A DNA stretch of 64,000 bases from Corydoras sp. C115 (GCA_019802505.1 JAFMOC010000009.1:9919501-9983500); one strand, 5' to 3'; shown: positions 27,001 through 39,253, numbered from the stretch's first letter. A program made the numbers and translations. Notes: a model not told the origin generated them from the letters alone.

Positions 27001-27260
27001 TGAGAAGGCAATTTGCATGCAGCAGTGAGAGAAGCAGCCCCTTTTTCTGCAGGGCTTTTGTAAAGTCAGCTAAAGCTACCGCCATTTAAAACAACTCCCC
27101 AAGGTTAATGAGCCCCTCCATTAAACCTCCATTGCATTACCAGTGTGTGGCATTCTGGGAAATGTAGTAGCAATATGCATCCAGATTTAGAATTGGTCAG
27201 AAGTCATTTATAAATAATCCTGCCGCACAGTTTATAAAGAGGTCCTACTCTTTGCGCATA
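27001..27260. promoter_or_regulatory. Candidate regulatory cluster: octamer, ZNF143 element, TATA-like box
   Basis: Octamer ATTTGCAT at 27011-27018. On the minus strand a near-consensus ZNF143/Staf site, ACTACATTTCCCAGAATGCC, lies at about 27149-27168. TTTATAAAG is at about 27231-27239. The three are characteristic parts of vertebrate promoters (octamer plus Staf site forms the distal element of snRNA genes), though here they are spaced more widely than in snRNA genes and I see no proximal element. An active role is inference. Confidence 0.4.
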
Positions 27261-27775
27261 CTGTGAGCAGCACATATCTGACACGACTGTGTAATGAGAT
27301 CACAGCCAAAACACTGGCACCCCAGCACTTTGTTCACAAAATACATTAGTTTGCTCAGAACAGTTGCAATTACAGATGTTTTGGTAATAATGGCAATTTT
27401 GTTGTATTGGAACATGAAAATTCAACTGAGTTCATTACACACACCACTTAACTCACATTGGTAGCATCTAATAGAATTCACTGGAAAGATGCGAGCAGTG
27501 GATTTAAATAGTCTGGTCCGGTTCAGTTAAACACCAGGTAGAGAACCTGTGGAGGTCTAATCATACAAGACAGGTGATTGGCAAGTGACACAGTCAGGTC
27601 CAAAGATTAGGTGGGCTTAGAGTAACAGTTGTGCAGCCTGCACACTCAGAAAAGGTCTGACCTTTTGCATGTCGTGAAGAATGAATCTGCCAAAATGAGC
27701 TGTGACCTGTCCAGATAATTTTAGTTGCATGTCAATTGTATAACCACATTTTTTATGGCTTACGATGATGGCCAT

Positions 27776-28090
27776 TCATTCAAGCAGAGATGTTAGTAAG
27801 AAGATGTGTGAGAGGAAATTGTCATCTGGGGTGAAAGACACATGTAACTGGGTGTCATCACCATGGCAATGATATGAAAATCTGTGGACCTGAATGACTG
27901 AGTCCAATGAAGTCATGTATAATGAGAAAAGTAAGTAACCAAGCACTGAGCCCTGGGGCATCCCATTGTTCACTTGATGCGAGTCGGACTTCTGAGGTTG
28001 GATTGAAACCATTCAAGCACAATTTCGGATTTGCCGTGTCAAAAGCAGAGGATGGATCTCGCAAAATAAGAACTAAAAGAATAAAGGAGG
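27776..28090 (-). pseudogene. LINE reverse-transcriptase relic (L2/CR1/Rex-like)
   Basis: The minus strand reads LLVLILRDPSSAFDT, matching the LDLSAAFDTV block of non-LTR reverse transcriptases, from about 28078. In another frame it reads GMPQGSVLG (27964-27938), LLFSLYM and HGDDTQL (near 27862-27842), matching GVPQGSVLGPLLF and YADDTQLY. The Y-A of the catalytic YADD is changed to H-G, and a frameshift separates the blocks. Only about 300 bp of a several-kb element remain. No intact ORF or 3' tail is visible. Confidence 0.85.
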
Positions 28091-29778
28091 GTGGATTTTA
28101 TTGCATTACCTACAGCAGGGTAGTTTTGATGGAATGGTGGTATTTAATGCCGGAGTGCTTGGGATCCAAAATAACAAAACTAATATGAACAAACTTAAAC
28201 AGAACATGGCAGCATGTGCAAATCTAATTAATTTCACAAAATTTTAGCCATATCCTATCATTCAGTAAAGGTTGCAAGCCTCTTCAGTGGGTACTTAACA
28301 TTTCCTCTCACCCCCTGTGTATTTTAATCATCATTTAATGACCTTATAAATTGATATTTATAATGGTAAGGCTGGAGTGAGTGAAACTCAGAGAGTACAT
28401 CTTGGGTTGCTGGGTGGCTAAAATGGTCGAACAGTTAACGCTCTCAGTCTGCATGACGGCGGCCTGTATGTTATTTTCTGATAAGTGGTGGGCAATTAAA
28501 TAAATCTGTGGATGATGGGAGGTATGCAATTCAGTGTAGTAATAATAACTTTAATCTCTGCTGACAGTGTGAAAGATTGTATCACGGATGGAAAAATTGT
28601 CCCTCATGTGGTCTCCTGCAAAAATGGTATCCTTTCTGTGTCAAATGTATCACTTAAATATGCCTTTATCATTTTGTCTGTCCAACGACGACCACTTCTT
28701 TTTGAAAGGTAGACACAATACGCCTGACTGCTACCATTATGTCTAATCCTGACTCTCCAGGGCACGTTTTGAACTGATTCATAAATTCTAGATTATGAGC
28801 AGGCCCATGTATAAGGAATATTTAAAACTTGCTCTTACTGGAATTTGTAAAAAAAATAAATAAAAAAATTAAAAAGTGCCAAAATGCCACTCTTTGGATT
28901 TTCAAGCAGGTATGACCAGAGACTTTCTATGAAATCTTAAATGAAAACCAACCAGGTCTTAATGTTGTATAGTATAAAGGGAACAATAATTTTGGGATGT
29001 TAAATTGTTACACCTTTGACACATTCGTCCTTTGAGATCTGGCAATTTGAAACCAAGCTCGAGGTTGGAATTGTATTGTATGCCATTTAACTCTTTATAT
29101 GACTTCCTGCTCTAGCTGTTTAAAGTGCCAAACCCCTGGGTTTGCATACATCTTCCCTATTTTCCTGGAGAGATTTTCGGCTTCATCAAGCGCCTGCTTT
29201 GATCAGTGTGCTGTGTGGCTGTGGTTGAATGATGCCACACAAAGTAAGAGAGCTCCCACCCTGATTGAACTCAGCTGAATATTTCAACTGTACCCCAGTG
29301 TGCAAGTGCCTGAGAAGAATCCGTCTTTCACAGAAGCCAGATATAGTACATAAACAGAATAGACCATACAGTTCAACTCATTTAAAATAGAAAACATGCC
29401 AATTAAGTACAATCTCTAGATCTGAGGATAGCATATAGACTATATGCTTAAAAGAAACAATATTCATCAATTCACATTATCTGTTTGAATCTAGTTTGCT
29501 TTACTTTTAAAAGTAAATATTCATATAAATAATACCTGTCTGTTCTCACTATGAACGTGTGTGCTGCAGATTAACATGCATGTGTACAAATGACAACCAT
29601 GCTTTAGACTTGTAGTCAAACCAAACAGAGGCCATATTAACTCATGTTTGCAGTGCATTTTGCTCTGAAGGATAAAAAAACTGTTTGTCAGTTGTACATA
29701 ATCAAGTTTATGAAGGTAAAAGAAATATCTAGATGACAGCGTTTGCTCCACTGAGACATGTGTGAGTTCGGGTTGTTG
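28091..29778. other. Unique intronic DNA, SINE-free
   Basis: A weak tRNA-like patch at 28400-28470 could be an ancient SINE head but is not assignable. Otherwise nothing recognised. Confidence 0.35.
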
Positions 29779-29813
29779 TTTTTTTTTTTTTTTTTTTGGA
29801 GGGAGGGAGGGGG
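29779..29813 (+). repeat. T19 tract followed by a G-rich (GGGA)n run
   Basis: Nineteen T, then GGAGGGAGGGAGGGGG, a potential G-quadruplex sequence on the plus strand. Confidence 0.9.
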
Positions 29814-32597
29814 ACTCATTTAAAGTATGTGAACGAAAAAAAGCAAATATGTTTTTAGGAGATGAGAAGCCTGTCTGGATTTATGTTTGTATTTGAGGTT
29901 TCCATATTGAGCATCACTGTGACTCTGACAGTATTATCTCCTCTTGTCACAGCAGCTAATTTCTACCAGGATTAACAAAAACAAAGCGTTTAGCAACTAA
30001 TCAACACCAGAATTACAGTGTCCATAATAAACGCTTTACCCCTGTTCCCTACAAATGGAACGCAATTTGTTTTGGCTCTTACACTGTCAGTTTTTATGTG
30101 CAGACCATCACACACTGAGATGGTTCAGTTCTCATGTTGAAAAGCTTTACTACCCAATGTCACAGGCAATTACAATAAGAAGAAAGTAAAGTGTATACAA
30201 ACCGTTCCCAGGTCTCTGCTGTGTCTTGTTTCTCTTGAATCCATCCCCTGATAGTTTGCATAAAAGGGATGCACTTGGGCGTCATGCTTCAAAGAGTTAC
30301 AGCAAACACATCTGCAGACTCTGGAGAGGGATGTGTCCTGGACTTTTTAGGCCGTTGATATGGCTTAGTCTGAATTAAGCTTTTTGTAGCTGACTCTAGA
30401 AGCTTTCTGATAAGCATCTTCAAAGCTGGTCCAGCTCAGCTCACACTCAACAGGACGTACTTGTTGCACACCTTGATGTTCAGGATTAATTCGATTTCCC
30501 AAAAGAATGAGAGCAGCATGCCTGGGAGAGGGCACACGACTTTGGATTTAGTTAAAAGAGATGCTCTGAAATTCAAAGCTTTTGAGTCCTTGCTATAGAG
30601 GTTACATTCGAGACGGTGTCAATGAGAAATAACAATGAGGTCAGTGAGCTTTCTTTGCAAGAAGCAGACAAATTAGTGTGCTTGTGATTGTATAAGGGCT
30701 CGTTGATCCAGTGATTAGAAACCTTTAACATGCTGTTTATAAAGGTGGCAAATTCAGTTTGACCTCTGGTAATACTGTATTCGTGATGGCAGATTGGAAT
30801 CAATAGCTAAATAAATAACTGAAAGTGATTTCGATCAAGCTTATGACTTCTGACTTGGCTTCATCGTCTATTTTGTTTTAAGGGCTTCGACAAAGCAATT
30901 GGAAATGCCGTACCTGAGTTAAAGACTGCACTTATTTCCTCTGTGGTGCCTTCGCCAGTAAATGTTTGCGGCAACAGGTGACACAGCCCGGATGTTCATC
31001 ATGGCTGATCTGTCTTGTGGGCCCGCCTTTCAGGAGAAGATTGGAGCTAATCTCAGCTCTCAATCGGCCCGCCTGTCAGTGGGGGTCAGAGCCTGTCAAC
31101 CCATTTTCCCTATATTCCCCCCTTTTCGCCCTACCCCATGCTGCTGATAAAAGGACCTGTTCAAACTGTGTGCCTCAGCTGAGGATTACAGGGAACTGAG
31201 TCTGGGCCCAGGGGTCCAAGATTCATTCCCTGCTCACTATTACAGAGGTTAAAAGCAGGAGAACTCTTCAGACAAAATGTATTGGCCTTACTCTAGTAAA
31301 GTCCTCCTCCAAAAGATCTTTGTACTATTGGCCTTGGATTATACAACTTTAATCTCATGTGAGAATAAAGGAAAACCTTTGTTCATTAACCAGATGTCAC
31401 TCCAAGAGCAATCAAACAGCGTCCTGGAGGGAGGGAGTCTGTTCAGCGCTTTAGAGTTCCTCATTCAAGGACATTAAACAAATCCAAGGCTCAGATGGGT
31501 AATCAGCCCTATTTACAAAAGGCTACAGACACATTGTTATTTTTAATGGTCATTAAGACATGCTATTGCTTTAGCCCTATGCTTTGACATGGACCATGAA
31601 AAGACTGCAAGCCGATCGGCAAACATTAAGTGGCTTTAAACATGAAAGGCTCTGCGCTCAGCACTGCTTCCAAAGCTGTTGTTTTGCCCATACACACCTC
31701 TTTGTTGTTTCATTTCTACTCTTAATTAGACAAGGGTCAGTTTACTGCCGCTAATATTCGTGTACTTCATGTAAGGAAGGTCATTCTAAGCACATCGTGT
31801 TCCTATAAACTTTAGTCTGTGTCTGAAGTGCCATTGCACAGTGCAAGGAAATAAAAACGGCTTCTATAACAACACCAAAGCACATTTTGCTTTTTTATAT
31901 GAAAGCTAGTCATACAGTAAAGGGCTCAACTGTGACTATAAGGAAAGTAAAAGGGGAGACACAGCGCTGCTCGTTTTAAAGGGCCTTTAAAATGGCTCTA
32001 AATCACACATACTTGATCTGTCTCAGCCTTATTTTTATTAGTGACTTGACAGTGCAGCTAATGTAGGGATTACAACTATGGCGTTTCTTTTTGTTGGAGT
32101 GCTCAATCCTCGCCACCACGTTTTTATTTTAGTCACGTTCCGTTTCCCACCCATCCAGACTTTAATGCATTTATATTTGATTTCTCTCTCACTTACAAAA
32201 AATGGAGAGGCATTTTAATGTCACTAGCCAGAAATTAAAAACTGCATACTGACCACTGTCCTCCCTCCCCCACATTGTTTTTTATTGCACACTTTGTCAA
32301 GCTAACGTTCACTGAGAGTTATCGGGTCTGTCATTCAAATTCAAAGCCTAGATGAGTTAAGGTCTCTAGGGAATAAAGGGACACAGAAATTCTATCACCC
32401 AGGCTGCAGCTACTGGCAAAAGGTGAAAAGCAAATTAAAAACTCTCATCTTTGCAGTGAAGCACAATTGCCTCCCTTAAATATATTATCAATGTGTTTCT
32501 TAATAATAATTGGCTGACCTTGAAGGACCATGTATGGTCCTACAAACCAGAAAAGTTGGGAAACTATTTGATGCGCTCTGCATCCTGAAATCTGAAA

Positions 32598-32599
<2 letters not shown>
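29814..32599. other. Unique intronic DNA, SINE-free; possible conserved blocks
   Basis: No transposon or exon. Compositionally mixed sequence, notably 30880-31200 and 32200-32480, reads like constrained non-coding DNA, but no alignment could be run. Confidence 0.35.

Positions 32600-32667
<68 letters not shown>
32600..32667. repeat. (AT)n microsatellite
   Basis: About 34 uninterrupted AT units. Confidence 0.97.
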
Positions 32668-32669
<2 letters not shown>

Positions 32670-32737
32670 CTTAACAGTGGTCAGTCAAAACCGTGCAAGC
32701 CCTCATTCAAAGCTTTCATGTAAAATAATTATTATAA

Positions 32738-33094
32738 AGTCAGGGTTTGTATGTTTGCCTCTTGGTGCTGGGGATTCAGGTTCAAAAGCCTTATCTGGAT
32801 GGAGTTTGCATGTTCTCCCTGTGTCCGCGTGGGTTTCCTCTGGGTTGCCCATTTTCCTCCCGCCTTTTAAAAACCTGGATTCAAGGTAAATTGGCTGTCT
32901 AAATTGTCCCTATATATTGTATATGTGTCAGTCTGTCAGAGTGAGTGTGTGTGCTTATTGTTGGATTGGCGTCCTGTCCTGGGTGTATCTTCCAAAGCGC
33001 CTGAAATGTTTTCCCCTGGGTGGGCATTGGGCACTACCCCCCCCACCCTGTGACCCTAGTCCTTGGTGTGGGATTAAGCAGAAGATAATGAGAT
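32738..33094 (+). mobile_element. V-SINE, older copy
   Basis: Head from TTTGTATGTTTGCCTCTTGG, box B diverged (GGTTCAAAAGCC), core present with GTTTGCATGTTCTCCCTGTG, and 3' segments through GGATTAAGCAGAAGATAATGAG. Lacks box A. Confidence 0.88.
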
Positions 33095-33599
33095 GAGAAG
33101 TCCGTGTTTGATTTTTTTTGTCAAATAATGATTGCTATTTGAATGTTGCAAATAATAAGATTGTATAATTCTGCCATATGGATAAGATCACAAATCTTTG
33201 CTTTAGAATATTGACTGATCTTATTTATTAGTGAGAGACTTGGCTTTACCATTTAATAAACATACATGCAATATTGAGGCCATGTCACTTATCGTCTATG
33301 ATTAGTGTTTTAAGTCATTGACCAAACCTACCTAAAGGAAGAAGGGTAAAAACGGGTCAGATTCTCATTCATTTCTACAAATAAGGGTAACTGAAATACA
33401 TGTTAACACAACCAGACAGTTTACATTTTAAATACAATATTAAAAATAATTTTAAGGGCTTTTTGTAAATACAGGCTTTGAAGCCAGCCAGCCTCCAGAC
33501 TGGTATGTGCTTATTTTGATGCTTGACTGAGAAGAGTGGCGTTTGCATGTGAGTGGAAGAGGGAGAGCCTGTGTGTGCGTGTGCTCTGTGTTCTAGCAC
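33095..33599. other. Unique intronic DNA
   Basis: No repeat or exon recognised. Confidence 0.4.
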
Positions 33600-33770
33600 T
33601 GATGTCGGGCATTCCAGCTGATGAATGGCTGAGCTGCTAGCGGCTGACAGAGATGGATGTGACGCGCCCCCGTCTCGGCGAGGCGGGCGAGGAGGCGGGT
33701 CCCTCCTGGCCACACTGAAGGTCATGTGGCGCAGGCCCCTTCATCCAGTCACAGCACAGAACGCAAGTTA
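33600..33770. promoter_or_regulatory. Small CpG-rich patch with two GC boxes
   Basis: Eight CpGs fall within 33661-33700, in otherwise CpG-poor DNA. Two GGCGGG boxes lie at 33682-33687 and 33694-33699. TGAAGGTCA (ERR-type half site) is at 33716-33724, overlapping an E-box CATGTG. This could be an intronic promoter or enhancer. No first exon can be assigned. Confidence 0.4.
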
Positions 33771-35550
33771 AAGCCGAGTGAGCAAGTGGGAGGAGCGTTC
33801 TCTCAAGAATATTGATTGTTGTGCTTTTGCCCTCTTCCCATTTCCTCCTTAGCACTGAGGTGGAACTGAGCAATGTGGAGGTTTTTCCTCCATACCAGAT
33901 TCTTACCCACAACAGAATTGAGCAGATTTCAACGCATGACTTCGGGTCAGTTGCGCAGCTCCAAACACCCCGAAACCTTTGTCAGTAGGGTAGCCCCAAG
34001 GAGGTTATGAAATTCTTAAGATGGTCTGAATGTGAGCGTGACTACAAATAAACAAGGCTGGGTATTTTTAAGGTTCAGAAAAAATAAATAGAAAAACAAT
34101 AGGATTTCTCTTTTGTTTTCCAGGCTAGCAGCTCACATTAACATGGGATGCTGACTCCCCTTGTGAGAATGAGTGTATACATGTGCCAAAAATGAGATGA
34201 CATGGATCATGTTTAAATAGGAAACCCAAGGAAGAATGCAAGCGAGAGTTTTTGCACCAGTTGGCATGGGAATGGCAGTTGTGTTTGATTTTCAAAGCCA
34301 GCTGGACATGGGATATTTGTTTTGGAAGTGCTCTGGGCAAGCTAGACTTACGCTCCATAGATTTTTATGTCTTTCCAAATAACATAAATAATGCATCGTG
34401 CTCTGGTCGGTATTTGCAGCATTTTTGTCACGGCACACAATAATGGAATTACTAATCCAGAATTCCAGAATTCACCCTACTGCCAGTTTTTATCCTCTTA
34501 GCCTCCTAATCTGCACTAAACAAACTAATCTAAAACCTCTGATTTTGTCATTGCCATGGTAATTATGCAGTTAATGTACAGTTTCAGTCTTAAATGTTCC
34601 ATAGTGTTCATGTGACATAATGTGCCGGAAAGTTTTCCCTGAAGAGATTCTACATGATCGCTCCCATGAACACTTTAAAGCTATTAACCCCTCACGTTCC
34701 ACAAATCAAAGAGCAATTGAAAAACAACTGTAATCACCCAATTCAACCAGTTGATGATAGGGCGCTAATGGGACTTTAAATGCAGATATGGTGTTTCATG
34801 GGGAAATAATTAGAAGTAAGCCATTGCTTCCCTAGAAGTAATGATCAGTTTCTTTACGAAAATAAAAGTACTGCTGTATTTTGTAGATTATTTGTTAGTC
34901 ATGTGAAGAATATCATTAATACTGCTTATATCAGTTTCCAAAAAAAAAAAAAAGTCTTAATTGTTCTCATAGCAAAGTTTCCTAGATAGTATTTGATAAA
35001 TATTCATCGCTTCGCCTTATGCAGGATAAAACACACTTTTAAAGTTTTGGAACTCTCATGTGGCGATTCTTAAGCTCTGCTTCTGCTGACTGTGAAAAAC
35101 AGGGTTAAGTGTAAAACATTTGCTCTGCTGCACATGGCTCAGAAAAATGCAATGTTCCAGAAATACGATTTGCACCACCAACTTGTCATTCTATTCAGGG
35201 ACCTGGTGGACTGTATGGAACTGTGCCACATGCACTTGCCTTAGCTTTCCATCTGAGCTTCGGCTCTTGCTGCCATCGCCGCTGTTTATCAGTACTTTGT
35301 TGTATTGTGACAGGAGGAAATTCTCCTTTTTGAAATTTCCTTTCAAGTCTAGACCATACAAAGACATGCAGCTGCTGTCTTAGGTTTGTGTGGAGCGCAG
35401 AATGCATAAATGATTTTAACTTGGTTGTGAAGGTTTGGAGGATTCTGCATTATAATGACGGAGTTTATGCATCGGCACAATATGCTTTTGTTCTAGTTCG
35501 TGGCAAAGACTTTAGAAATTTCACTGCTTTCACTGCCTGATTTTTGCATT

Positions 35551-35553
<3 letters not shown>
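33771..35553. other. Unique intronic DNA
   Basis: No repeat, exon or RNA gene recognised; an A-rich tract near 34940-34953. Confidence 0.4.

Positions 35554-35640
<87 letters not shown>
35554..35640. repeat. (AT)n microsatellite, left of a SINE
   Basis: More than 40 AT units ending directly at the SINE head. Confidence 0.97.
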
Positions 35641-35642
<2 letters not shown>

Positions 35643-35856
35643 CGGCACGGTGGCTTAGTGGTTAGCACGTTCGTCTCTCAGCTCTAGGGATCCTCAAAAT
35701 TGCCCCATGTACAGTGTGTTTGTGTGAGTGAGTGTGTGCCCAGCGATAGGTTGGCGCCCTGTCCTGGGTCTATCTGCCTGGCGCCCAAGACATTCTCCCC
35801 TGGATGGGCATGGGGAACCCCACCACGACCCTAGTAGAGGATAAAACGGGAGATAA

Positions 35857-35860
<4 letters not shown>
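35641..35860 (+). mobile_element. Core-less V-SINE inside a TA array
   Basis: Starts GGCGGCACGGTGG with a perfect box A, then breaks at AGCTCTAGGGA and resumes at TCAAAATTGCCCCATG, so box B and the whole central domain are missing. The 3' half has 'GTC' markers (GGGTCTATCTGCC). TA arrays on both sides act as the target-site duplication. Confidence 0.93.

Positions 35861-35924
<64 letters not shown>
35861..35924. repeat. (TA)n microsatellite, right of the SINE
   Basis: Thirty-two TA units directly after the SINE tail GATAATGAA. Confidence 0.97.
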
Positions 35925-35927
<3 letters not shown>

Positions 35928-36060
35928 CCTGGGCTTGATTCGCAGTTGGCCAGTTGGGGTAACAAAGGGTTTTGTCTGGGTACTCCGCTTTCCTCCCACA
36001 TTCCAAAGACATGCAAATGGGTGAATTGAAGAGACTAATTGCCCCTCTGATTAGTTATTT
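35925..36060 (+). mobile_element. Fragment of a different V-SINE subfamily
   Basis: GGGCCTGGGCTTGATTCGCAG, GGGTACTCCGCTTTCCTCCC, CATTCCAAAGACATGCAAAT and GACTAATTGCCCCTCTG. The first half of the core is missing. Wording differs from the main family (CAAAGACATGCA rather than CAAAAACATGGA). Confidence 0.75.
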
Positions 36061-38892
36061 TTACATTATGGTGAGGAAAGACTTGGCGACCTACACCACA
36101 AAAACACTTTGCCATAAACTTAAATAAGTTTGATTGTAACAGGTCTGTACAGCATCCAAGTGTGGTATACAACTGTTATGGATAATACACACGTTTAAGT
36201 CACAGTAAGTAAGCCATGTTGAATACTCAGATATTTACCTGACAGAAACAGTTACAATTAATACATTCCCTGGGGCAATTAGTGTTTTTAATTCACCTTT
36301 TAAAATATTTAATATGTGTAGAAATAATGTAATGGAACCAATAAGTGACTAGCATTAGCATTTTAAAAAGCATTAAAAAGCCCATACATATACCATTCTG
36401 CACAAAGTTACTGATAGTTTAGCAGTTTATATAAAGAGTAAAAACAGATGTACACAATGGAGAACTAGATTGCTACCTGTCTGCATTGAAGCTTAGTGAG
36501 AGGAGCAGACTGGAACCTTTTTTACCTCAGGCCATGCCCAAAACTCAGTCAAGGACTTACCCTTCACCTAAAGAAAAAAAAATTCACTTTAAAGTACCCC
36601 CCCCCCCCATCCAGCTCGTTCAGTATTGATTAAGCTGAGTCTAACTGACATTGAGACCGATGGAAAGGGAAAAAATCATTTGACTCAAACATTTTTAAAC
36701 AGCTTTAATAAAACATGTAAGGCCTTGACTTACTTTTAAAAGACGCGTGCAGGTCCTGCTTACCGTGCATAGCTTTAAATGATACCTCCGATGAACAAGT
36801 GACCCCTACAAACCAAACCATACCTCAGGTGGCACTCCTCTTACTACTGCAAATGTGCAAAATGTTTTACCTCACAGAGGGTGTGCACCTTACCGAAATA
36901 AAAGAAGAAAGAAAAGATAAAAAAGCATGTATAGTGTTTCGGTCCCAAGTGCTTGACTTCCTTATTAGCCCAGAAATATTTATGCCAGCATTGAGCGAGC
37001 ATTAGGGATGGGATTCAGCTTCCACCCAGCAGTGTGTTAGAAGCCTATGGCTCGCCACCCTCTTTTACTTTTAGAGGGACTGATGAGACTTACTGTGCTA
37101 TGCTGCTGGCAGACAGCGAAATGGTGGTACCATTTTGCACTGATCCCACTCCTTGGAAAAACGGTAAAAAAATGGCATGCCTAAAAATCTAGTGCATGAT
37201 ACGGAATGGATAAAATATACATGCTGGAAGGCTGGGAGAAGTGGAAGTATTTATGTGTTTGACATACTACATGACTTTGTTGTTCTATATTTCATATTAC
37301 TTTTTGTCTTCTCATAAATCTATTATTGTCGGTGGCTCAAGCGCACATATTTTACAAGATTCTTTTTTAGGATGAATATTTAAATCTTATCTTTAATTGT
37401 TACTTATCTGCTTTTCAACCAATGTTCTATCACAGAAATGGGATACATAACTTGGGAAACGATACGTCAGACAGGCCTGTCCAAAATCTGCAATAGCAAA
37501 CCTGAAAAGAACCAAAATACCGACTGGACAATAAAAATAGAACCTCAAACAGGACGAGACTTTTTTATTGTGATTAAAGTGACATGGAGTGAGTGAAGAT
37601 GGAGGAGATCGAGTAAGAAAACTGTCACTATATCCGCTTGCTCTTGAAATCAGAGGTGAACTTCTGGAACAAGATGGCTGCAATCAACAGTTTCACAGAA
37701 TCACAGAATTGCTGACTGATCTCAAAAGATTGCAGGAAGCAAAAGCTGATGACGTTTTTTTGATGTAGTTTTCACTGGGATTGGAGATGACATCTGTATT
37801 GGTTGTCGATGTCTTTAATAATGTCTTTGTTGGTCAGCATGACATCCCTGTTGTCTCATGTTTCGGCATTAGTGTAGTGTGTCTGGACACAAAGACTGTA
37901 TTGGACTATTGGAGTATTTGTCAGACTTAACACATGATTTTGTTTATAAAGTTGAACATGTTGAGTGGGTGGATTTGCAGGCGCAGAGATAATTAACAGC
38001 ATGACCCTGCCATCAACTGTTCTGCTGTCTTTTCTCTCTCTCCCCTTCTCTCTTTCAATTTACATAAACAAGTCACAGGTGAAATTGATTACCTCACCTG
38101 CTTCCCTGACATCATCTTTCCATTTATTCTCCAGTGTTCGCTTGCTACTGTAAAGCACCAAAATGGGTTTTATTGTTCTTGATGTCCAGCTTGTAACTAT
38201 AAGAACATCTTTTTCTATTTCAACCATGGGGTGCACTGAATTTATACCAAATAGTAAGAATATAGTTATGTTTTTTATATATTTTTATTTATTATTATCT
38301 TTCACCTGTTGTCTGTTCTAAACATCCGCATTACTATTGCAGTTTATCCGTTAAGGTTGGGCTTACATCTCTGTCCGGTCTCTTTTAATAGCTATGCTCA
38401 TATTAGATTTGATTATTTCCTATATTTTGTTCAGATGAGACAATTACTGATTTTGATGGTACAATTATTGTCTGAGAAATAATTATGATTATGATGATTG
38501 TTTTTATTATTTTATTACCTTAATCTTAACGTATATATTTCTAAAAATGGCTTCCATATTCTCATGTTTCGGCACAAGGTGACTACTTCACTTGAAAATG
38601 GAACACATTATATTCATGGCTAACTCAGCCAAATGGACACGCTAGTAGCTTATGCACGCAGCAGATTTTGTTCTGGAGGACAGCAAACAATTCATCACCT
38701 GGATGTGATTGGAAAGGAGAAAAAGCCAGACAGCAGCTTTTGCTGGGCAGAGTTGTGTATGAACTGTGGAATGTTAAACGTGTGCAAGGAGAAACGTCAC
38801 ACAGGGTCCGATCTGACAAATGAAGTCACATGACCATAAATGCGTTTCAGAAAAGGACCATACTTAAATTTAATGTCAATAGGTTGGATTTT
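36061..38892. other. Unique intronic DNA
   Basis: No transposon or exon recognised in about 2.8 kb. C12 at 36597-36608. The 96-codon minus frame at 37393-37683 has no known motif. Confidence 0.4.
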
Positions 38893-39114
38893 GGATAAGG
38901 TGCCAATTTATCGCTGAGCACACACTCACTCACACACAATATAGGGGCAATTTAGAGCAGCCAATTCGCCTTGAATCCATGTTTTTGGACTGTGGGAGAA
39001 CCTGGAGAAAACCCACATGGACACGGGAAGAACATGCAAACTCCATCCAGATAGAAATTCAAACCTGAATCTGCAGCACTGACAGGCGAATGTGCTAACC
39101 ATCATACCACCTCA
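38893..39114 (-). mobile_element. V-SINE relic, minus strand
   Basis: CCAATTTATCGCTGAGCACAC, ATATAGGGGCAATTTAGAGC, CCATGTTTTTGGACTGTGGG, GAACATGCAAACTCC and GAATGTGCTAACCATCATACC. The outer 3' part is missing. Confidence 0.88.
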
Positions 39115-39250
39115 CATATTAATTTATTACATTAATAAATCAACATCCTGTAATTACTCAGTGAAAAGCAGAGGTTGTCACACAACAGCATCATTTGGCG
39201 ACTGTGTGTGGCAAATAGTGAGCATGAGCTTAACTTGGGGTCAGCTGTGA

Positions 39251-39253
<3 letters not shown>

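Noticed and set aside
37393..37683. 96-codon minus-strand frame
   Set aside because: Serine-rich translation without recognisable motif; no gene signals.
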